Source of the DNA: Mycolicibacterium tusciae JS617
GTDB taxonomy: Bacteria > Actinomycetota > Actinomycetes > Mycobacteriales > Mycobacteriaceae
DNA length: 64,000 bases
Direction of reading: 5' to 3'
NCBI RefSeq assembly: GCF_000243415.2
Contig: NZ_KI912270.1
Coordinates: 6,591,837 to 6,655,836 of the forward strand
The position numbers and the translations under genes were made by a program. Shown piece by piece: positions 50,689 through 61,111 of the stretch. Within the stretch, counting starts at the first letter, position 1. Every line of letters starts with the position of its first letter. The notes beneath the pieces were generated by a model that worked only from the letters and a program-made list of their open reading frames with translations, searched no databases and was not told the DNA's origin.

Positions 50689-52130
50689 GACTCGCCGCCG
50701 GGGCGACGTCGCTGGCGACGGGCGGCCTTTCGCTCGGGGGCTCTGGGCCGATCGGTCTGTTCGAGACGCACGTCGGTCCCGCGGCCGGACAGCGGCAGGT
50801 CGACGCCCGCCGGGGTCTGCGGTTCCCAGTCGAACGTCACGTCGCCGATGGTGACCGCGCAGCCGGGTTTGGCGCCAAGGCGCAGCAATTCGTCTTCGAC
50901 ACCGAGTCGCGCCAGCCGGTCACCGAGGTAGCCGACGGCCTCGTCGTTGGTGAAATCCGTTTGAGCGATCCAGCGTTCGGGGCGCGCGCCGCGCACGACG
51001 AAGCCGCCGTCGCCGTCTGATTCGACGGTGAATCCGCTTTCGTTCACCGGGACGGGCCGGATCACCGGCCTGCGGGGGACGACGGCCGGCTGCGCCTCGC
51101 GATACGCAGAAACCATGTCCCACAGCGCAAACGTCAACGGCCGCAGACCCTCTCGCGACACCGTCGACACCTCGAACACCGGCCAACCGAAGCGGCGGCT
51201 GACCTCCTCGCGGACGAAGTCGGCGAGCTCGCGCGCTTCCGGTACGTCGATCTTGTTGAGCACGACCGCCCGTGGCCGCGACTCCAGGTCGCCCAACGTC
51301 GTATCGCCCTGCAGCGTCGGGGTGTACGCGGCCAGCTCCGCCTCGAGCGCTTCGATATCGGACACCGGATCGCGGCCGGGTTCCAGCGTCGCGCAGTCGA
51401 CGATGTGCACCAGCACCGCACACCGCTCGATATGTCTGAGGAATTCCAGTCCGAGGCCACGTCCTTCGGAGGCGCCCGGGATCAGACCGGGAACATCGGC
51501 GACGGTGAAGGTGTGCTCACCGGCTGACACGACGCCGAGATTGGGCGTCAACGTGGTGAACGGATAGTCGGCGATCTTGGGCTTCGCCGCAGAAATGGCG
51601 GAGACCAGCGAAGACTTGCCAGCGGACGGGAAGCCGACGAGGCCGATGTCGGCGACCGTCTTCAGCTCCAGGGTGAGGTCGCGAATCTGCCCCTTTTCGC
51701 CGAGTAGCGCGAACCCCGGCGCCCTACGTGCGCGTGACGCCAGCGCGGCATTGCCGAGCCCTCCGCGTCCGCCCGCGGCCGCGTCGAAGCGGGTACCCGC
51801 ACCGACCAGGTCGGCGAGCAGTCGGCCCTTCTCGTCGAGGACGACGGTGCCGTCGGGCACCCGGACCTCCAGGTCGGCGCCTGCGGCCCCGTCACGGTTG
51901 CCACCCATGCCCTGCTTGCCCGATGGGGCGTCGACATGGGGATGAAAGTGGAAATCGAGGAGGGTGTGAACCTGCGGATCGACGACCAGCACGATACTTC
52001 CGCCGCGCCCGCCGTTGCCGCCGTCGGGTCCCCCGAGTGGTTTGAACTTTTCGCGGTGGACCGAGGCGCAGCCGTGACCGCCGTTACCCGCCTTCGCGTG
52101 GATCACCACGCGGTCGACGAACCGGGGCAT
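50685..52130 (-). CDS. obg: Obg family GTPase
   Basis: A 481-residue Obg GTPase acting in ribosome assembly and stress growth control. N-terminal glycine-rich Obg fold ([37 protein letters not shown]), G-domain P-loop [30 protein letters not shown] switch, NKID, and an OCT domain near 330-430. A basic C-terminal tail ([12 protein letters not shown]) is typical of mycobacteria. Follows rpmA across a long stem-loop (52149-52193); its stop overlaps proB. Confidence 0.97.
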   Translation of the reverse strand: MPRFVDRVVIHAKAGNGGHGCASVHREKFKPLGGPDGGNGGRGGSIVLVVDPQVHTLLDFHFHPHVDAPSGKQGMGGNRDGAAGADLEVRVPDGTVVLDEKGRLLADLVGAGTRFDAAAGGRGGLGNAALASRARRAPGFALLGEKGQIRDLTLELKTVADIGLVGFPSAGKSSLVSAISAAKPKIADYPFTTLTPNLGVVSAGEHTFTVADVPGLIPGASEGRGLGLEFLRHIERCAVLVHIVDCATLEPGRDPVSDIEALEAELAAYTPTLQGDTTLGDLESRPRAVVLNKIDVPEARELADFVREEVSRRFGWPVFEVSTVSREGLRPLTFALWDMVSAYREAQPAVVPRRPVIRPVPVNESGFTVESDGDGGFVVRGARPERWIAQTDFTNDEAVGYLGDRLARLGVEDELLRLGAKPGCAVTIGDVTFDWEPQTPAGVDLPLSGRGTDVRLEQTDRPRAPERKAARRQRRRPGGES

Positions 52131-52148
52131 TGAAAGTCCTTCCCGAGT

Positions 52149-52193
52149 GTGAAGCTGTTGCGAGATTTACCGAAGAACTCGCAGCAGCTTCAC
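52149..52193. terminator. 16-bp stem-loop between rpmA and obg
   Basis: GTGAAGCTGTTGCGAG (52149-52164) pairs with CTCGCAGCAGCTTCAC (52178-52193) with only one G-T wobble and a 13-nt loop. It could attenuate or process the rplU-rpmA-obg transcript so that ribosomal protein and GTPase levels differ. No poly-U follows on the minus strand. Confidence 0.68.
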
Positions 52194-52216
52194 GTTCGCG
52201 GAAAGTCCTCGGGGAA

Positions 52217-52483
52217 CTAGGCCTCCGAAGCCGACGGTCGCAGGACGCTGATGGTCTTGCGGCCGCGCTTGGTGCCGAACGTCACGGCGCCGGGAGCCGT
52301 CGCGAACAGCGTGTCGTCGCCGCCGCGCCCGACGTTGACGCCGGGGTGGAAGTGGGTGCCGCGCTGGCGGACGATGATCTCGCCGGCCTTGACGATCTGA
52401 CCGCCGAAACGCTTGACGCCGAGCCGCTGAGCGTTCGAATCGCGACCGTTGCGTGAGCTGGAAGCGCCCTTCTTATGTGCCAT
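52217..52483 (-). CDS. rpmA: 50S ribosomal protein L27
   Basis: An 88-residue L27 with [29 protein letters not shown] N-terminus, [18 protein letters not shown] and a C-terminal KTISVLRPS. The N-terminal tail reaches the peptidyl transferase centre. Follows rplU by 13 bases, the standard L21-L27 arrangement. Confidence 0.98.
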   Translation of the reverse strand: MAHKKGASSSRNGRDSNAQRLGVKRFGGQIVKAGEIIVRQRGTHFHPGVNVGRGGDDTLFATAPGAVTFGTKRGRKTISVLRPSASEA

Positions 52484-52496
52484 GTGTCGCCTCCTA

Positions 52497-52820
52497 CTAC
52501 TTGATTCCGGTGACCTTGAGGACCGTCAGCTGCTGACGGTGACCCTGCCGCTTGTGATAGCCGGTCTTGTTCTTGAACTTGTGGATGCGGATCTTGGGAC
52601 CCTTGGTGTGCTCGAGCACCTCGCCAGTGACAGCGACCTTCTCCAGGTCCTTGGCGGCACTGGTGACGTTTGCGCCGTCCACCACGAGGGCAACGGGCAG
52701 CGACACCTTCGCGCCGGCCTCGACCTCGAGCTTCTCGACCTTCACCACGTCACCAACCGCGACCTTGTACTGCTTGCCGCCGGTCTTGACGATTGCGTAC
52801 GTGGCTTTCTCGGCTGCCAT
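52497..52820 (-). CDS. rplU: 50S ribosomal protein L21
   Basis: A 107-residue L21 ([46 protein letters not shown]). It binds 23S rRNA in the large subunit. AAGGA at 52827-52831 precedes ATG 52820. A sigma-A-like promoter (52936-52965) and a short stem-loop (52898-52922) lie upstream, giving a leader of about 110 nt. Confidence 0.98.
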   Translation of the reverse strand: MAAEKATYAIVKTGGKQYKVAVGDVVKVEKLEVEAGAKVSLPVALVVDGANVTSAAKDLEKVAVTGEVLEHTKGPKIRIHKFKNKTGYHKRQGHRQQLTVLKVTGIK

Positions 52821-52897
52821 CGGGTCCTTCTTCTTGTCTCTGGGCGCGCGCTACTGGAAGCTGCGCATGTCTGGGTTTCCGGGTCTTCGTGTTCTTT

Positions 52898-52922
52898 CCA
52901 GGCCGCCGGCCTTCAAGCCTGG
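52898..52922. promoter_or_regulatory. stem-loop in the rplU leader
   Basis: CCAGGC at 52898-52903 pairs with GCCTGG at 52917-52922, near the predicted 5' end of the rplU transcript. Ribosomal protein leaders often bind their own product, but an L21 leader RNA cannot be recognised from this alone. Confidence 0.45.
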
Positions 52923-52935
52923 CGACAACTGCTCA

Positions 52936-52965
52936 AGATTACTTGAGTTGCGCCACGAGGGTCAA
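52936..52965 (-). promoter_or_regulatory. sigma-A-type promoter of rplU-rpmA-obg-proB
   Basis: On the minus strand: TTGACC (52965-52960), 18-bp spacer, TAATCT (52941-52936). This is the best -35/-10 pair seen in the window and would start transcription near 52929. It is independent of the upstream rne gene. Confidence 0.75.
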
Positions 52966-53006
52966 ATCACCGCAGGTCACGCCACCAGCAGTTCGGCGCC
53001 TACCGG

Positions 53007-55808
53007 TCAGTCCTCGTTGATCGGCGGTCCAGCTGGCCTGGCGGCGGCACGCCGTCGATGCCGGCCGGCCGGATTGACCGCCTGAGCAGGTTCAAGTTCG
53101 TCGTCATCGTCGTCCTCGTCGGAGTCGTCGTCCTCGTCGGAGTCGTCGGAGTCGTCGTCATCGTCGTCATCGTCGGAGTCGTCGTCCTCGTCGGAGTCGT
53201 CGTCATCGTCGGAGTCGTCGTCATCATCGTCGGAGTCCTCGTCATCATCGTCGGAGTCCTCGTCAGAGCCGATGACCTCGATGTCGTCATCGTCCTCGTC
53301 GTCCTCGTCGTCTTCGTCCAGGTCGATGTCGTCCACATCGGACTCGTCTTCGTCCTCCGAGTCGTCGAAATCCTCGTCGGCGGTCTCAGCGACAGCTTCG
53401 CGAATGGTGTCCGTATCGACTTCGGCGACTTCCTGGGCGGGAGTGTCTGCCTCGTCCTCGTCGTCGTCATCCTCATGGCGGCCGTTCGCCGCCGCCATGG
53501 CCTTGAACATCGGATGCTCGCCGGCAGGATGCGGGGGCACCTTGGCGAGGGCGACGTCCTCGGACTCGGCCTCCTTGCCTCCACGCTTGCCGCGCTTGCC
53601 GCGACGGCCACCCGACTCAGACTTGCGTCCGGCGGTCGCCCCGGAGTCGACGGGATCACCGTGCAGAACTATTCCCCTGCCGCCGCAATCCGCACAGGTC
53701 GTCGAGAAGGCCTCGATCAGCCCGGTACCCAACTTCTTTCGCGTCAGCTGCACGAGCCCCAGCGAGGTCACCTCGGAGACCTGATGGCGGGTGCGGTCGC
53801 GCGCCAGCGATTCGGTCAGGCGACGCAGCACCAGATCTCGATTGGACTCGAGAACCATGTCGATGAAGTCGATGACGATGATGCCGCCGATATCGCGCAA
53901 CCTCAGCTGGCGGACGATCTCCTCCGCGGCCTCAAGGTTGTTACGGGTGACCGTCTGCTCCAGGTTTCCACCCGAACCGGTGAACTTGCCGGTGTTCACG
54001 TCGACCACGGTCATTGCCTCGGTGCGATCGATGACCAACGTTCCACCGGACGGCAGCCAAACCTTGCGATCCATGGCTTTGGTCAGCTGCTCGTCGATGC
54101 GGTGCACCGCGAACACGTCAGGACTCTGCGCCGCGGCAGGCTCGTATCGAGTCATACGCGGAACAAGCTCGGGTGCAACTGAATTCACGTATTCGTTGAT
54201 CGTGTTCCAGGCGTCGTCACCGGACACGATGAGACCGGTGAAGTCCTCGTTGAAGAGGTCTCGGATGACCTTCACCAGCACATCGGGCTCTTCGTAGAGC
54301 GCGATAGCGGCGCCGGCAGCCTTCTTTTTGGTCTCGACGGCCTTGGCTTCGATCTGAGTCCAGCGTTCCTGCAGCCGGTTGACGTCGGTGCGGATGTCTT
54401 CTTCCTTGACGCCCTCCGACGCGGTGCGGATGATCACGCCAGCCTCGGCAGGCACGACCTCACGGAGGATCTCCTTGAGCCGCTGCCGCTCGGTGTCGGG
54501 AAGCTTGCGGCTGATTCCGGTCGATGACGCGCCCGGCACGTAGACCAGGTACCGACCGGCCAGCGAGACCTGCGTGGTGAGCCGAGCGCCCTTGTGGCCG
54601 ACGGGATCCTTGCTGACCTGGACGACGACGTAGTCGCCGGGCTTGAGGGCTTGTTCGATCTTGCGGGCCGCGCCGCCGAGACCGGCTGCCTCCCAGTTCA
54701 CTTCGCCCGCGTACAGGACGCCGTTGCGGCCGCGGCCGATGTCCACGAAGGCCGCCTCCATCGATGGCAGCACGTTCTGCACGATTCCCAGATAGATGTT
54801 GCCGACCAGCGACGCCGACGCCGCCGATGTCACGAAATGCTCCACTACGACGCCGTCTTCGAGGACGGCGATCTGCGTGTAGCGCGCGCCCTCGTGTGGC
54901 GGCTCGGTGCGGACTTTGTCGCGCACCACCATCACCCGCTCGACGGCCTCGCGCCGGGCGAGGAACTCGGCCTCACTCAGGATCGGCGGACGGCGACGTC
55001 CGGCGTCACGGCCGTCACGGCGGCGCTGCCGTTTGGCCTCCAGCCGGGTCGATCCGCTGATGCCCTGGATTTCGCCGTCACCGGACTTGGACGATTTGTC
55101 GCCCCGCCCGGACTTACGCGGCTCGCGCTCGTGGACGACGGTGTTCGGCGGATCATCGGAGGATCCGTTCTCGCCGTCGTCGCCGGAACCCGACTTTCGG
55201 CGCCGCCGGCGCCGGCGGCGCCGCGTCGTGCCGTCACCGCCCGTACCGTCGTCGTCACCGTTGTCGTCGTCGGAGTCATCGGAATCGTCCGAATCGTCCG
55301 AATCGTCGGAATCGCTGTCGTCGGAGTCGTCGCCGTTCTGCTCGCCGCGACCTCGCCCACGTCCACGGCGTCCACGGCGCCGACGTCGGGCGGACGGCTT
55401 GTCGGGTTGCTCATCGTCGGAATCGGACCCGGCGTCATCGCTGTCGTCGTCATCATCATCGTCGTCGTCGTCATCGTCATCGTCGTGCGCGGCATACGCG
55501 ACCCGAATCGGCTGAGGCGCCATGAACAGCGGCTGGTAGTCGGCACGCTCGGGGGTGTCCTGGGCGGCCTCGAGCATCAGCCGTGACTCGGGCTCATCGG
55601 CGTCGACATCAGGCGCCGAAGGCTCAGAAGTTCCTGCCTCGTCATCACCGGACACAGCCTGCGCGCCGATGCCGGGATCGGGATCGGGCTCATCGGGCTG
55701 CTCAGCCGACGCCTGGACGTTCAGCGTGTCGCGCTGACCGTCCTCCGCGGGCTGTGTCTCTTCTGATGGGGCTTCGGTTTGGGCTTGAGCATGGTCACTG
55801 TCGGCCAC
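53007..55808 (-). CDS. rne: ribonuclease E/G with long acidic repeats
   Basis: A 933-residue RNase E. The catalytic core (about 280-720) has an S1 domain (NIYLGIVQNVLPSMEAAFVD), DNase-I-like catalytic acids Asp603 (VVDVNTGKF) and Asp647 (VIDFIDM), and the Zn-link Cys705/Cys708 (TTCADCGG). Unlike E. coli, large low-complexity arms flank it: N-terminal (DDDD and SDD repeats with Arg-rich RRRGRRGRGRGRG) and a C-terminal Asp/Ser tail of about 100 residues. GTG 55808 has AAAGGAG five bases upstream. A 245-nt leader is likely. It degrades mRNA and processes rRNA. Confidence 0.96.
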   Translation of the reverse strand: MADSDHAQAQTEAPSEETQPAEDGQRDTLNVQASAEQPDEPDPDPGIGAQAVSGDDEAGTSEPSAPDVDADEPESRLMLEAAQDTPERADYQPLFMAPQPIRVAYAAHDDDDDDDDDDDDDDSDDAGSDSDDEQPDKPSARRRRRGRRGRGRGRGEQNGDDSDDSDSDDSDDSDDSDDSDDDNGDDDGTGGDGTTRRRRRRRRRKSGSGDDGENGSSDDPPNTVVHEREPRKSGRGDKSSKSGDGEIQGISGSTRLEAKRQRRRDGRDAGRRRPPILSEAEFLARREAVERVMVVRDKVRTEPPHEGARYTQIAVLEDGVVVEHFVTSAASASLVGNIYLGIVQNVLPSMEAAFVDIGRGRNGVLYAGEVNWEAAGLGGAARKIEQALKPGDYVVVQVSKDPVGHKGARLTTQVSLAGRYLVYVPGASSTGISRKLPDTERQRLKEILREVVPAEAGVIIRTASEGVKEEDIRTDVNRLQERWTQIEAKAVETKKKAAGAAIALYEEPDVLVKVIRDLFNEDFTGLIVSGDDAWNTINEYVNSVAPELVPRMTRYEPAAAQSPDVFAVHRIDEQLTKAMDRKVWLPSGGTLVIDRTEAMTVVDVNTGKFTGSGGNLEQTVTRNNLEAAEEIVRQLRLRDIGGIIVIDFIDMVLESNRDLVLRRLTESLARDRTRHQVSEVTSLGLVQLTRKKLGTGLIEAFSTTCADCGGRGIVLHGDPVDSGATAGRKSESGGRRGKRGKRGGKEAESEDVALAKVPPHPAGEHPMFKAMAAANGRHEDDDDEDEADTPAQEVAEVDTDTIREAVAETADEDFDDSEDEDESDVDDIDLDEDDEDDEDDDDIEVIGSDEDSDDDDEDSDDDDDDSDDDDDSDEDDDSDDDDDDDDSDDSDEDDDSDEDDDDDELEPAQAVNPAGRHRRRAAARPAGPPINED
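53095..53390. repeat. GAC/TCG-type codon repeat encoding the RNase E acidic tail
   Basis: Dense short repeats of GTCGTC, GTCCTCGTC and GAGTCGTC on the plus strand encode Asp, Glu and Ser runs. Such repeats are prone to length change. The long open frames on the opposite strand here are compositional artefacts. Confidence 0.85.
55260..55492. repeat. low-complexity DNA encoding N-terminal Asp/Ser repeats of RNase E
   Basis: Contains a GAATCGTCC-type repeat (SDDSDD) about 55262-55325 and a TCGTCGTCATC block about 55440-55492 giving a run of about 15 Asp residues. Between them lie Arg-rich codons. Likely variable in length between strains. Confidence 0.8.
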
Positions 55809-56120
55809 GTATTCTCCTTTAGCCCCCGGGCGCGTCTTGTTTGACGCGGCCACGCGAGGGCTTCCGCTATTGACCCGGGTCCACTTCTCCCGAGCTTGTT
55901 ATGGTCTCGCGCCGAGTAATCCCGTGGTTGGGACCCCTCGGTGCCGGTCTGAATGATGGCCGGACGGTCTGCGCCGCACCGCGCGTGGCGATGGTCGCGC
56001 ACGTCTAAGTCTTCATTCGGGCATCCGCCCCCTGGTTAAGGAGCCGGTTACCCGCGCCCAGTATCCCACATCACTCCGCCGCACCGGACCAAGCTGGCCG
56101 AGCTGGTCATTTGCGGGTAG
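55809..56120. other. 312-bp rne leader and promoter region, no gene
   Basis: No coding frame with support. A CGCGTC/GACGCG hairpin (55831-55848) sits just before the ribosome-binding site. AGTATC at 56060-56065 reads GATACT on the minus strand and is the best -10 candidate, giving a leader near 245 nt. Long structured rne leaders are used for feedback control in other bacteria, so this stretch may be regulatory. Confidence 0.6.
56060..56065 (-). promoter_or_regulatory. candidate -10 of the rne promoter
   Basis: GATACT on the minus strand. A matching -35 is not convincing (TTGGTC is 21 bases upstream). Position relies on the absence of closer -10 elements. Confidence 0.45.
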
Positions 56121-56540
56121 CTACGAGCCGGGGAACCAGAGCTCGATCTCGCGGGCGGCGGACTCCGGCGAATCCGAGCCGTGCACCAGGTTGTCCTGGG
56201 TGATCAGCGCGAAATCACCGCGGATCGTGCCGGGCGCAGCCTTCTCCACAGGGTCGGTTCCGCCGGCGATCTGGCGAAACGCCGCGATGGCACGCGGGCC
56301 TTCAACGATGGCCGCGACGACGGGCCCGGAGGTGATGAACTCCAGCAGCGACCCGAAAAAGGGCTTGCCGTCGTGTTCCGCGTAGTGCTTGCGAGCCAGT
56401 TCGTCGCTGACGTCCTGCAATTGCAGCGCCGCGACGGTGAGGCCTTTGCGTTCGATCCGGCTGAGAATCTCGCCGATCAGGCGCCGCTGGACGCCGTCAG
56501 GCTTGATCAATACGAGGGTCCGCTCGGTCGGCTCAGTCAC
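56121..56540 (-). CDS. ndk: nucleoside diphosphate kinase
   Basis: A 139-residue Ndk that transfers the gamma phosphate of ATP to other NDPs through the phospho-His near residue 120 ([10 protein letters not shown]). [28 protein letters not shown] and the C-terminal EIELWFPGS are typical. GTG 56540 is seven bases from TAGGCT on the minus strand, suggesting its own promoter. Follows the DUF4233 gene as in M. tuberculosis. Confidence 0.97.
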   Translation of the reverse strand: MTEPTERTLVLIKPDGVQRRLIGEILSRIERKGLTVAALQLQDVSDELARKHYAEHDGKPFFGSLLEFITSGPVVAAIVEGPRAIAAFRQIAGGTDPVEKAAPGTIRGDFALITQDNLVHGSDSPESAAREIELWFPGS

Positions 56541-56550
56541 GCGGGTCAGC

Positions 56551-56952
56551 CTACTGGCTCGAATCCGGTGGGCCCTGCTGGCCGGGCAGGAGCCCACGCT
56601 TCTGGCGCCGCAGTACCTCGAACCGCAGATAGGCGATCAACAGCCATACCCCGAGGAAAACCACACCGATGAAACCGATGGCGCCGTGGATGACGACGCC
56701 GGCGATCACCACCACCTGCAGCGCGAGGTTGGCCCAGATGGCCCACGACCGTCCCTGAATTCCGGCGAACAGCACCAGCGCGAGGGCAAGCCCGATCAGA
56801 TATCCGCCGCTGACCGCAGTCAGCCCGCCGCCGATCCGCGCCACCACCGGCAGCGCGAGCAGCACGACGATCGCCTCCAGGATCAGCGTGCCTGCCATCA
56901 CGCCGCGAAAGCTCTTCCACGGGTCGGGTTGGCCCTGGGATTGTCCGGTCAT
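56551..56952 (-). CDS. DUF4233 membrane protein
   Basis: A 133-residue protein with four predicted membrane helices ([75 protein letters not shown]). This family lies between folC and ndk in actinobacteria (Rv2446c). Function is unknown. ATG 56952 overlaps the folC stop by ATGA, so it may relate to folate metabolism only by location. Confidence 0.87.
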   Translation of the reverse strand: MTGQSQGQPDPWKSFRGVMAGTLILEAIVVLLALPVVARIGGGLTAVSGGYLIGLALALVLFAGIQGRSWAIWANLALQVVVIAGVVIHGAIGFIGVVFLGVWLLIAYLRFEVLRRQKRGLLPGQQGPPDSSQ

Positions 56953-58373
56953 TCGGGTTCTCTGCCGAACAGCGTCCGGGCCGCGCCTGCGGTGACGACC
57001 GAGCCGGTGATCACCATGCCCACCCCGCCAAAACCCCCGAGGCCCTCGCCTTCGGTTCCGGCTTCCTCGACGAGCGCGGTAGCGGTCTCGATCGCGTCGG
57101 GCAGCGTCTGCGCGGTGATCACCCGCTCCTGGCCGAAGCGCTCCTGCGCGCGAATGGCCAGCGCCTCGACATCCATCGCTCGAGGCGAACCGTTATGGGT
57201 CACCACGATCTGGTCGAAAACCGGTTCCAGCGCGGCGAGGATCCCTTCGATGTCCTTGTCGGCCATCATCGAGACGACACCGACCAGAAACCGGAAGTCG
57301 AATTCTTCTCCCAACGCTTGTGCCAATGCGGCAGCCCCGGCGGGATTGTGCGCGGCGTCAATGAAAACCGTTGGGGCACTGCGCAGCCGCTCAAGTCGGC
57401 CGGGAGTGGTGACAGCGGCGAAACCTGCCCGCACCGTTTCGATATCCAACTGCCGCTGCGAGCCCGCGCCGAAGAACGCCTCGACCGCGGCCAGCGCCAC
57501 CACCGCGTTGTGCGCCTGATGCTCGCCGTGTAGAGGTAAGAAGATCTCGCTGTAGGTCCCGCCGAGGCCCTGCAATTCGAGCAGCTGTCCCCCGACGGCG
57601 GTCTGCCTGCCGAGCACGGCGAATTCCGAATCCTCGCGGGCTACGGCGGCGTCGGCGCGCACCGCCTGCGCCAGGATGACTTCCATCGCTTCTGGCACTT
57701 GACGGGCGATCACCGCAACGGTGCTCAGATCTGCGCCCGACGGCACGGGTTCGGGCGCCTGTTCCTTGATGACGCCGGCCTTCTCGCCGGCGATCTCGGC
57801 GATGGTGTCGCCCAGATAGTCGGTGTGGTCCACGCCGATCGGGGTGATGACAACGACTGGTGCGTCGACGACGTTGGTGGCGTCCCAGCGTCCGCCGAGA
57901 CCGACCTCGACGACGGCCACATCGATCGGCGCGTCGGCGAACGCGGCGAACGCCATCCCGGTGACGACCTCGAACTTGCTCATCGCCGGACCGCCCGCTT
58001 CTTCGGACTGCTGGTCGACGAGGTGCACGAACGGTTCGATCTCGCGGTAGGTCTCCACGTACTTCGCCGGCGTGAGCGGCAGTCCGTCGATCGAGATGCG
58101 CTCGACCGCAGACTGCAGATGCGGGCTGGTGGTGCGGCCGGTGCGACGGCTGAATGCGGTCAGCAGCGCATCCACCATGCGGGCCACCGAGGTCTTGCCG
58201 TTCGTTCCCGCGATGTGGATCGACGGGTAACTCCGCTGCGGTGAGCCGAGCAGTTCCATCAGCGCGGAGATGCGGGTCGTGCTGGGTTCGAGCTTGGTTT
58301 CCGGCCAACGTTGATCGAGCAGATGCTCGACCTGGAGCAGCGACGCGATCTCGTCGGGGGTGGGTTCGGTCAT
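56949..58373 (-). CDS. folC: folylpolyglutamate synthase/dihydrofolate synthase
   Basis: A 474-residue Mur-ligase-type enzyme. P-loop [45 protein letters not shown], [16 protein letters not shown] [10 protein letters not shown]. It adds glutamate to folates. ATG 58373 overlaps the valS stop by ATGA. Length suits the bifunctional mycobacterial enzyme. Confidence 0.96.
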   Translation of the reverse strand: MTEPTPDEIASLLQVEHLLDQRWPETKLEPSTTRISALMELLGSPQRSYPSIHIAGTNGKTSVARMVDALLTAFSRRTGRTTSPHLQSAVERISIDGLPLTPAKYVETYREIEPFVHLVDQQSEEAGGPAMSKFEVVTGMAFAAFADAPIDVAVVEVGLGGRWDATNVVDAPVVVITPIGVDHTDYLGDTIAEIAGEKAGVIKEQAPEPVPSGADLSTVAVIARQVPEAMEVILAQAVRADAAVAREDSEFAVLGRQTAVGGQLLELQGLGGTYSEIFLPLHGEHQAHNAVVALAAVEAFFGAGSQRQLDIETVRAGFAAVTTPGRLERLRSAPTVFIDAAHNPAGAAALAQALGEEFDFRFLVGVVSMMADKDIEGILAALEPVFDQIVVTHNGSPRAMDVEALAIRAQERFGQERVITAQTLPDAIETATALVEEAGTEGEGLGGFGGVGMVITGSVVTAGAARTLFGREPE

Positions 58374-61021
58374 GTCAACCCGGCAAGGCGGGCCGTGATC
58401 CGGTCAACCTCTTCGCGAGCCACCTGCTGGCGATTGCGGATCTTGTCGACCACGTCGGCGGGCGCCTTGGCCAGAAACGCATCGTTGCCGAGCTTGCCCT
58501 CGGTACCCGACAATTCCTTTTGCGCGGCGGCCAGATCCTTTTCCAGTCTGCGCCGTTCAGCAGCGACATCGACGGTGGACGACGTGTCCAACTCCACCAC
58601 GACCGTGGCTTGTGACAACCTCACCTCGACCGCGGCCGACGGGGTGAAGCCGTCCTCCGCCGCCGTCAACCAGGCCAAGGCCGCGACGGCGGGAAGCTGC
58701 GCCTCCAGACCTGCCTTCGCCACGTCGGACAGCCGCGCGGGGACCCGCTGCCGGTCGTTCAGACCCTGATCGCTGCGGAAGCGGCGGATCTCGGTGATCA
58801 GCTTCTGCATATCGGTGATCCGCTGTGTCGCAACCGAATCGACCGCATATCCGGACGGCTGCGGCCAGTCGGCGATGACCAGCGACTCGCCGCCGGTCAA
58901 CGTTTTCCACAGCACCTCGGTGACGAACGGCATGACCGGGTGCAGCAGCTTGAGCAGCGAGTCGAGCACCGAGGCGAGTACGGCGGTGGTGTGCTGGGAT
59001 CCGGCAGCGAGCTGCACCTTTGCCAGCTCGACGTACCAGTCGCAGAACTCGTCCCAGGCGAAGTGGTACAGCGACTCGCACGCCCGGCTGAACTCGTAGC
59101 TGTCCAACGCCGAATCCACCTCGGCGCGAACCTCTTCCAGTCGCCCGAGAATCCACCGATCGGCGTCGGTCAGCTGGCCGATATCGGGCAATGCCGCGGG
59201 CGCGGCGCCGTTCATCAACGCGAAACGGGTGGCGTTGAACAGCTTGGTGGCGAAGTTGCGCGAGGCGCGAGCGTGGTCCTCACCGATGGACAGGTCGCCG
59301 CCGGGGCTCGCGCCGCGGGCCAGGGTGAACCGCAGCGCATCGGCACCGAACTTGTCCACCCAGTCGAGGGGATCGATGCCGTTGCCGCGCGACTTGCTCA
59401 TCTTGCGGCCGAACTCGTCGCGGATCAGTCCGTGCAGGAAGACGTTCTCGAACGGCACCTGTGGCCCGCGCCGTCCCTCGCTCATGATGGCCGGGTCGTC
59501 GGCGACGAAGGTGCCGAACATCATCATCCGCGCCACCCAGAAGAACAGGATGTCGTAGCCGGTGACCAGAACTGTTGTGGGGTAGAACTTCTCCAGCTCT
59601 TGCGTGTGCTCGGGCCAGCCCATGGTGGAAAACGGCCACAACGCCGAGGAGAACCAGGTGTCCAGGACGTCGGGGTCCTGCTCCCAGCCGGCCGGCGGAG
59701 TTTCGTCGGGGCCGACGCACATCATGTCGCCGTCGGGTCCGTGCCATATCGGGATTCGATGGCCCCACCACAGCTGACGTGAGATGCACCAGTCGTGCAT
59801 GTTGTCGACCCAGGCGAACCAGCGCGGCTCAAGGCTCGGCGGGTGAATCACGGTCCGGTGCTCGCGCACGGCGTCGCCCGCAGCCGCCGCCAACGATTCG
59901 ACCTTGACCCACCACTGCAACGACAACCGCGGTTCGATGGGCTCGCCGCTGCGCTCGGAATGTCCGACGCTGTGCAGGTACGGCCGTTTCTCGGCGACGA
60001 TGCGACCTTGTTCCGCCAGCGCTTCGCGTACCTTGACGCGCGCATCGAAGCGGTCCAAACCGTCGAATTCTGTTCCGGTGTCGGCGATCCGGCCCTTGGT
60101 GTCCATGATCGTCGGCATCGGCAACTGATGACGCATGCCGATCTCGAAGTCGTTCGGATCGTGGGCCGGGGTGACTTTGACTGCGCCCGTACCGAACTCG
60201 GGGTCGACGTGTGCATCGGCGACGATGATCATCTCGCGGTCGACGAACGGGTGCGGCAGGGTCTTGCCGACCAGATCACGATAGCGCTCGTCGTCGGGGT
60301 GCACCGCGATCGCCGTGTCGCCCAGCATCGTCTCGACCCGGGTGGTGGCCACCACAATGTGCGGCTCGTCGTCGCTCAGCGAGCCGTAGCGCAACGACAC
60401 CAACTCACCTTCGACGTCGTCATACTTGACCTCCAGGTCCGACACCGCGGTCTGAAGGACGGGCGACCAGTTCACCAGCCGCTCAGCGCGGTAGATCAAC
60501 CCGGCGTCGAACAGCCTCTTGAAGATGGTGCGTACCGCACGAGACAGGCCGTCGTCCATGGTGAACCGGTCGCGGCTCCAGTCGACGCCGTCGCCGAGCC
60601 GCCGCATCTGGCCCGCGATGGTGCCGCCGGAGTCATGCTTCCAGTCCCACACCTTGTCGATGAACAGTTCGCGACCGAAGTCTTCCTTGGTCTTGCCGTC
60701 GACGGCGAGCTGCTTTTCGACCACGCTCTGGGTGGCGATGCCGGCGTGGTCCATGCCAGGAAGCCACAACACCTCGAAGCCCTGCATGCGCTTGCGCCGC
60801 GTCAGCGCGTCCATCAACGTGTGATCGAGCGCGTGTCCCATGTGCAGACTGCCGGTCACATTCGGAGGCGGCAGCACGATCGAGTACGGGGGCTTCTCGC
60901 TGGAGGCGTCCGCCTTGAAGTAGCCGGCATTGACCCAGCCCTCGTAGAGGTCACTCTCGACCGCGCCGGGATCCCAGGATTTGGGCAGCGCGTCAAGGCC
61001 GGGGCGGGAGCTGTCGGTCAC
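58370..61021 (-). CDS. valS: valyl-tRNA synthetase
   Basis: An 883-residue class Ia synthetase: HMGH (60-63) in [15 protein letters not shown] as the HIGH signature, an editing domain in the middle ([19 protein letters not shown]), [12 protein letters not shown] and a C-terminal coiled coil (about 820-883, [16 protein letters not shown]). GTG 61021 is six bases from TAGAAT (61028-61033 complement), a near-ideal leaderless promoter. First gene of the valS-folC-DUF4233 unit. Confidence 0.97.
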   Translation of the reverse strand: MTDSSRPGLDALPKSWDPGAVESDLYEGWVNAGYFKADASSEKPPYSIVLPPPNVTGSLHMGHALDHTLMDALTRRKRMQGFEVLWLPGMDHAGIATQSVVEKQLAVDGKTKEDFGRELFIDKVWDWKHDSGGTIAGQMRRLGDGVDWSRDRFTMDDGLSRAVRTIFKRLFDAGLIYRAERLVNWSPVLQTAVSDLEVKYDDVEGELVSLRYGSLSDDEPHIVVATTRVETMLGDTAIAVHPDDERYRDLVGKTLPHPFVDREMIIVADAHVDPEFGTGAVKVTPAHDPNDFEIGMRHQLPMPTIMDTKGRIADTGTEFDGLDRFDARVKVREALAEQGRIVAEKRPYLHSVGHSERSGEPIEPRLSLQWWVKVESLAAAAGDAVREHRTVIHPPSLEPRWFAWVDNMHDWCISRQLWWGHRIPIWHGPDGDMMCVGPDETPPAGWEQDPDVLDTWFSSALWPFSTMGWPEHTQELEKFYPTTVLVTGYDILFFWVARMMMFGTFVADDPAIMSEGRRGPQVPFENVFLHGLIRDEFGRKMSKSRGNGIDPLDWVDKFGADALRFTLARGASPGGDLSIGEDHARASRNFATKLFNATRFALMNGAAPAALPDIGQLTDADRWILGRLEEVRAEVDSALDSYEFSRACESLYHFAWDEFCDWYVELAKVQLAAGSQHTTAVLASVLDSLLKLLHPVMPFVTEVLWKTLTGGESLVIADWPQPSGYAVDSVATQRITDMQKLITEIRRFRSDQGLNDRQRVPARLSDVAKAGLEAQLPAVAALAWLTAAEDGFTPSAAVEVRLSQATVVVELDTSSTVDVAAERRRLEKDLAAAQKELSGTEGKLGNDAFLAKAPADVVDKIRNRQQVAREEVDRITARLAGLT

Positions 61022-61027
61022 CGCGTC

Positions 61028-61033
61028 ATTCTA
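61028..61033 (-). promoter_or_regulatory. -10 element of valS (leaderless)
   Basis: TAGAAT on the minus strand, exactly six bases before the GTG start, as in leaderless mycobacterial mRNAs. No cluster-type dyad was noticed upstream, so it serves as a comparison for the catabolic promoters. Confidence 0.7.
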
Positions 61034-61111
61034 TGAAGTACAGCGTGGCGGCCGTTCAGGTGGATTGCCGGCTGCCCCGGGCGTCGGCTGAACAGCCCAC
61101 CCGGCAGGAGG

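Noticed and set aside
53058..55586. Long open frames on the plus strand across rne (53058-54182 and 54594-55586) with V/I-rich repeats
   Set aside because: They are antisense to RNase E and arise from GAC/TCG repeat codons read on the other strand. No ribosome-binding site or family signal is present.
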